Shown here piece after piece: positions 60,924 through 64,000 of a stretch of DNA of 64,000 nucleotides. Made by a program: the position numbers and the translations under genes. The notes beneath the pieces are model-generated. The model saw nothing but the letters and a program-made list of their open reading frames with translations. It did not search any database and had not been told where the DNA came from. This stretch comes from an uncultured Bryobacteraceae bacterium (lineage in GTDB: Bacteria > Acidobacteriota > Terriglobia > Bryobacterales > Bryobacteraceae), in the NCBI GenBank assembly GCA_938003835.1, contig CALKXJ010000008.1, forward strand, positions 419,961-483,960, written 5' to 3'. Within the stretch, counting starts at the first letter, position 1. Each line of letters opens with the position of its first letter.

Positions 60924-61898
60924 ATGAGAGTGCTGGCGCTCCTCGTGCTCGGCCTGGCGCTCGCCGGCGCCTCGGAGGCCCAATCCTACCGCCGCTTCCC
61001 GCGCACGCCGTATCTGAAAGGTCCCGACGATGCCGAGCGGAACCAGATCCGGGGCACGCTCCGGCTCGGCGAGACCGTCATCATCGAGGTGCCCGGCGGC
61101 GCCGACGCCGAACTCGGCCCCGGCGTGGTGCCCGACCCGCATGTCACCAAACCGCGCTTCTCGCGCCGGGGCGGGCCCTTCGCCATCGAGGGCATCCGCG
61201 CGGGCGACTGGGTGGCAATCCGCATCCTGGCGGTCGAGCCCGGGCCCTACGGCTACTACAACAACTACGGCCCGTTCCGCGGGCCGCTGCGCACCGTTGC
61301 GCCGGTTCGTGACGGGCTGCTGCACTTCCCTCCGGACTTCGTCATCCCCATCCGGCCGATGATCGGCACAATCTATCTCGAATCCGCCTCGGCGCCCTTC
61401 AGCGCAGCCGGAGACCACGGCGGCAACCTCGATTGCAATTCCGTGCGCGCCGGCAGCACCGTCTACATCCGCGCGCAGCTCGACGGCGGCCTGCTCACCG
61501 TCAGTGACACGCACGCTTACCAGGGCGACGGCGAGCTCACCGGCACCGGCGTCGAGATCGACGCGACGGTGACGCTCCGCGTCGACCGGGCTGACGGTTT
61601 TCCCACCGGCGGGCCCGTGGTCGAAACCGAGGAGAAATGGTTCACCTTCGGCATCGGCGCCAACTGGGAGGAGGCCCTCAAGATCGCCTGGGCGGAGGCG
61701 GTGGCGCTTGTGGCCCACCTCCACCAGACCACGGCGGAGCACGCCAACCGCATCGTCGGCACCATCGGCGACGCCGTGCCCGGCTACGCCGCCGGCAACA
61801 TGAACAACCGCGGCTTTCGCAACGACCGTGCCTACGTCACCTGCCAGATCGGCATTCCGAAGAGCCTGCGGCGCACCGGCCGGCCGTTCGAGCCTTGA
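60924..61898 (+). CDS. Exported acetamidase/formamidase-family protein
   Basis: A 324-aa FmdA/AmdA-family protein with a signal peptide (MRVLALLVLGLALAGASEAQ). Family motifs include HFPPDFVIPIRPMIGTIYLE, GDHGGNLDCNSVRAGSTVYIRA and GGLLTVSDTHAYQGDGE. Members hydrolyse short amides to ammonia and acid; export is common in acidobacteria. The lipoprotein gene follows 20 nt later. Confidence 0.88.
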   Translation: MRVLALLVLGLALAGASEAQSYRRFPRTPYLKGPDDAERNQIRGTLRLGETVIIEVPGGADAELGPGVVPDPHVTKPRFSRRGGPFAIEGIRAGDWVAIRILAVEPGPYGYYNNYGPFRGPLRTVAPVRDGLLHFPPDFVIPIRPMIGTIYLESASAPFSAAGDHGGNLDCNSVRAGSTVYIRAQLDGGLLTVSDTHAYQGDGELTGTGVEIDATVTLRVDRADGFPTGGPVVETEEKWFTFGIGANWEEALKIAWAEAVALVAHLHQTTAEHANRIVGTIGDAVPGYAAGNMNNRGFRNDRAYVTCQIGIPKSLRRTGRPFEP

Positions 61899-61918
61899 AC
61901 GAAAGGGGAAGAGAAGCC

Positions 61919-63763
61919 ATGCGCGCAGCTTCCTGGATCGCCTGCCTGCTTCTGGCCGGCTGTGCCCGCCAGGCGCCGCCGCCCAGCCAGCCGCTCGAAT
62001 TCACCCGCCTGGTGGCCCACTGGCAGGACTACGTCCGCCCGGGCTACCTCGAATTCATCGAGGAGATCCGGCCGGAGATTGTCCAGGTGGGCTTCTATGG
62101 CGCGGACTTCTTCTCGCTGGCGCATCTCGGTCCGGAGGGCAAAGGCCTCACCGGGCCGCTGCTGCCGACGCACGCCGGCGTCGCCGGAGGTGGGAATGAG
62201 CTCGAGCGGCTGGCGGCCAACACCGAGTACTTCCGGAAGCTCAACGCCGAGCTTCACCGCCGCGGCGTCAAGGTGATCGGCCACATCGCCCTCGCCAAGT
62301 ATCTGCTCGGCCGGCCCGGCCCCAACGGGCCGGAAGGGGGCTTCTTCCGCTTCTATCGCGACCTCTGGGACGAGAAGGAGCTCGGTCCCCGGCCGGTGGC
62401 CGATCCCGTGGAGCTTCTCCAGCGAGACGCCTCGGGCGCTCCGATCACCACCGACGACGACGATGCCCGGCCCTTCCAGGTTTACTACGGGTGCCTGGCC
62501 AACCCTGCCTGGCGGGCCGTGCTCAAAGCCTTCGTCCGGCGCGGCATTGACATGGGCGTGGACGGCTTCATCGTCAACTATTTCTACCGGCTCAACTGCC
62601 TGTGCGGGCATTGCCGGCGGGGCTTCAAGGCTTACCTGCGCTCCCGCTACAGCGATGCCGAATTGCGCCGGCGCTTCGGCATAGACAACCTGGACCGGCA
62701 CGAATTCGCCGAGCTGGTCTCGCGCCATGACTGGCGCGCGACGACGCCGCTGCGTCTGGAGATGTGGCGCTTCTCCGACATCTCAAACAAGCGCGCCTTT
62801 GACGAAATCTTTCTGGTTTATGGCCGCCGGCTCAAGCCGGGCCTGATCGCGGCGCAGTGGCTGCACAGCTCGGCCGATTTCGCCGATCCGCCGGCCGGCT
62901 CGGTGGACGAGCGCGCGATGCTGCCCGCCGAGCTCTGGGGCCGGGGCGAGGATTACCTGTGGTACTCGCCGGGACAGGCCGAGCCCACCCTGCAACTGCG
63001 CTACTTCCGCGGCGCCTTCGAGGACAAGCCTTACACGGTGGGCAAGTACGAGCGCGTTCGCATTCGCAGCTCGATTGCCGAACTGGCAGCCAACGGCGGC
63101 GCTCCGATGGGCCGCTATGCCGACTTCACTGATCCGGCGGCGCGCGAGATCTTCGTGCGCTATTACGGCTTTCTCCGGCGCTACGAGTCGCTTTATCGCG
63201 CCAACCGCTCCTATGCCGAGGCCGTGCTGCTGCACCCGAGGAGTTTGATTCATGCCGGCCAGTTCCAGGCGGCGATGAGCGCCTTCCAACAGGTGGGACG
63301 CACGCTGCTTGACCGGCATGTGCTCTTTGACGTGCTGCCCGACGAGGCCGCTAGCGCTGCAAAGCTGGCGCACTACCGGCGCGTCTTCACGGTCTCCTCG
63401 CGTGACCATTTGGCGCTCGAGCGGTGGGAAAGTTTCAGCCGCTTCCAAGCGCCGGCCACAGTCCGGGTCTCGGCGAGTCGCCCGGCCGCCGGAGGCGAGA
63501 TCGATCTGCATTTTGTCAATTACGCCCGCGAGGAGAGTTCGCCTGCGCCACCAGGAGCGGCCGGCGAACGGCCCTTACCCGTTGCCGGCGTCGCGGTGGA
63601 CTTCCTGCTGCCGGAGGGCGCCCGGCCGGTGCGCGTCGAGGTGGTCACGCCGGAGGCGCCCGAGCCGGTGGAGCTGGCCCACGAATTCGCCCAGGGGCGG
63701 CTTCGGTTCCGTCTTCCGGAATTCCTCGTCTACGCCATCGCACGCATTCGCCTCGCTGAGTAG
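61919..63763 (+). CDS. Lipoprotein with glycoside-hydrolase-like barrel
   Basis: A 614-aa lipoprotein: a lipobox LLAGC at Cys15 follows MRAASWIACL. The body reads as a TIM barrel (VQVGFYGADFFSL, KVIGHIALAKYL, GVDGFIVNYFYR with CLCGHCRRGFKAYL, then MLPAELWGRGEDYLWYS), like hypothetical glycosyl hydrolases related to GH42/GHL6-type proteins, with a beta-sandwich end. Catalytic acids are not securely placed. ATG 61919 has AAAGGGGAAGAG upstream. A CRISPR array begins 28 nt after the stop. Confidence 0.8.
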   Translation: MRAASWIACLLLAGCARQAPPPSQPLEFTRLVAHWQDYVRPGYLEFIEEIRPEIVQVGFYGADFFSLAHLGPEGKGLTGPLLPTHAGVAGGGNELERLAANTEYFRKLNAELHRRGVKVIGHIALAKYLLGRPGPNGPEGGFFRFYRDLWDEKELGPRPVADPVELLQRDASGAPITTDDDDARPFQVYYGCLANPAWRAVLKAFVRRGIDMGVDGFIVNYFYRLNCLCGHCRRGFKAYLRSRYSDAELRRRFGIDNLDRHEFAELVSRHDWRATTPLRLEMWRFSDISNKRAFDEIFLVYGRRLKPGLIAAQWLHSSADFADPPAGSVDERAMLPAELWGRGEDYLWYSPGQAEPTLQLRYFRGAFEDKPYTVGKYERVRIRSSIAELAANGGAPMGRYADFTDPAAREIFVRYYGFLRRYESLYRANRSYAEAVLLHPRSLIHAGQFQAAMSAFQQVGRTLLDRHVLFDVLPDEAASAAKLAHYRRVFTVSSRDHLALERWESFSRFQAPATVRVSASRPAAGGEIDLHFVNYAREESSPAPPGAAGERPLPVAGVAVDFLLPEGARPVRVEVVTPEAPEPVELAHEFAQGRLRFRLPEFLVYAIARIRLAE

Positions 63764-63791
63764 TCGGCGCTCGGGCTTCATCCAGGCTGCT

Positions 63792-64000
63792 GCTTCAATG
63801 GGGCCGCGACCAATTGGTCGCGGAAATGACGCTATACGTCAATGGCTTGCGCGCGACGTATGGGGGCTTCAATGGGGCCGCGACCAATTGGTCGCGGAAA
63901 TGCTGCCGGCCGCAACCGAGATCGTGATCCGAGAGGATGCTTCAATGGGGCCGCGACCAATTGGTCGCGGAAATCAGTTGGCTCGCGAGTGTCCCTACTG
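63792..64000 (-). CRISPR. CRISPR array, terminal repeats (continues beyond the window)
   Basis: Three identical 36-nt repeats (63792-63827, 63866-63901, 63939-63974) are separated by spacers of 38 and 37 nt; a third spacer runs off the edge. Each repeat has a perfect 20-nt palindrome CCGCGACCAATTGGTCGCGG. Read on the minus strand it ends ATTGAAGC, like the 8-nt handles of many type I and III crRNAs; only 28 nt separate the array from the coding gene on the left, too little for a leader. So it is probably transcribed leftward from a leader and cas genes to the right, outside the window. Confidence 0.93.

Overview
The window is high-GC bacterial chromosome, most likely from Acidobacteriota of the Bryobacterales/Solibacter type. 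The reasons are an NHL-repeat exported protein ending in a domain resembling the Solibacter-lineage TIGR03437 family, the many Tat- or Sec-exported enzymes typical of that lineage (DUF1080, Gfo/Idh/MocA, sulfatase, CocE hydrolase, DUF5060 glycosidase), and complete housekeeping genes (rpsA, gyrA, argJ, glpD). No rRNA, tRNA, insertion sequence or prophage was found. The species assignment is inference.

Layout. 1-7 kb: the C-terminal part of a nickel-pincer lactate racemase (larA), then rpsA behind a near-consensus promoter, an HU/IHF gene, a HIT hydrolase, two tandem PlsC acyltransferases (the first with a degraded motif) and glpD, which together make a glycerophospholipid block. 6.8-7.6 kb: a two-gene nucleotidyltransferase module resembling a toxin-antitoxin pair. 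7.7-14 kb: error-prone polymerase dnaE2, an ABC exporter, a P1-family peptidase. 14-20 kb: oxidoreductase, dienelactone hydrolase, M20 amidohydrolase, MFS exporter, a secreted HExxH protein, a thioredoxin-like protein. 20.6-24 kb: gyrA and larE, the sulfur transferase that makes the LarA cofactor. 24-28 kb: VOC protein, PAP2 phosphatase, FmdB zinc ribbon, an S41 protease that has lost its catalytic Ser and Lys, and a small secreted protein behind a structured leader. 28-41 kb: fucosidase and sialidase-like genes, an SDR, the NHL protein, an M10 metalloprotease, an aldolase/dehydrogenase pair, an M14 peptidase, and a Gfo/Idh/MocA enzyme. 41-50 kb: an orphan structured RNA candidate, a DUF5060 glycosidase, a Tat TIM-barrel protein, DUF1080, CocE hydrolase, DUF4230, sulfatase and rhamnose mutarotase. 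50-64 kb: argJ, an NfrB-like glycosyltransferase with a c-di-GMP-binding MshEN domain, PIG-L deacetylase, several exported enzymes, and the edge of a CRISPR array at the right end.

Two themes run through the window. First, a roughly 33-37-nt imperfect palindrome built around AGTATACT recurs at five loci. It acts as paired inverted units that look like terminators, as a direct repeat flanking one gene, and in two cases lies inside coding sequence. Second, many genes have a -10 hexamer only 6-9 nt before the start codon and no Shine-Dalgarno, which implies frequent leaderless transcription. Much of the gene content fits a heterotrophic polymer degrader that exports enzymes acting on sulfated, fucosylated or rhamnosylated glycans and on peptides.
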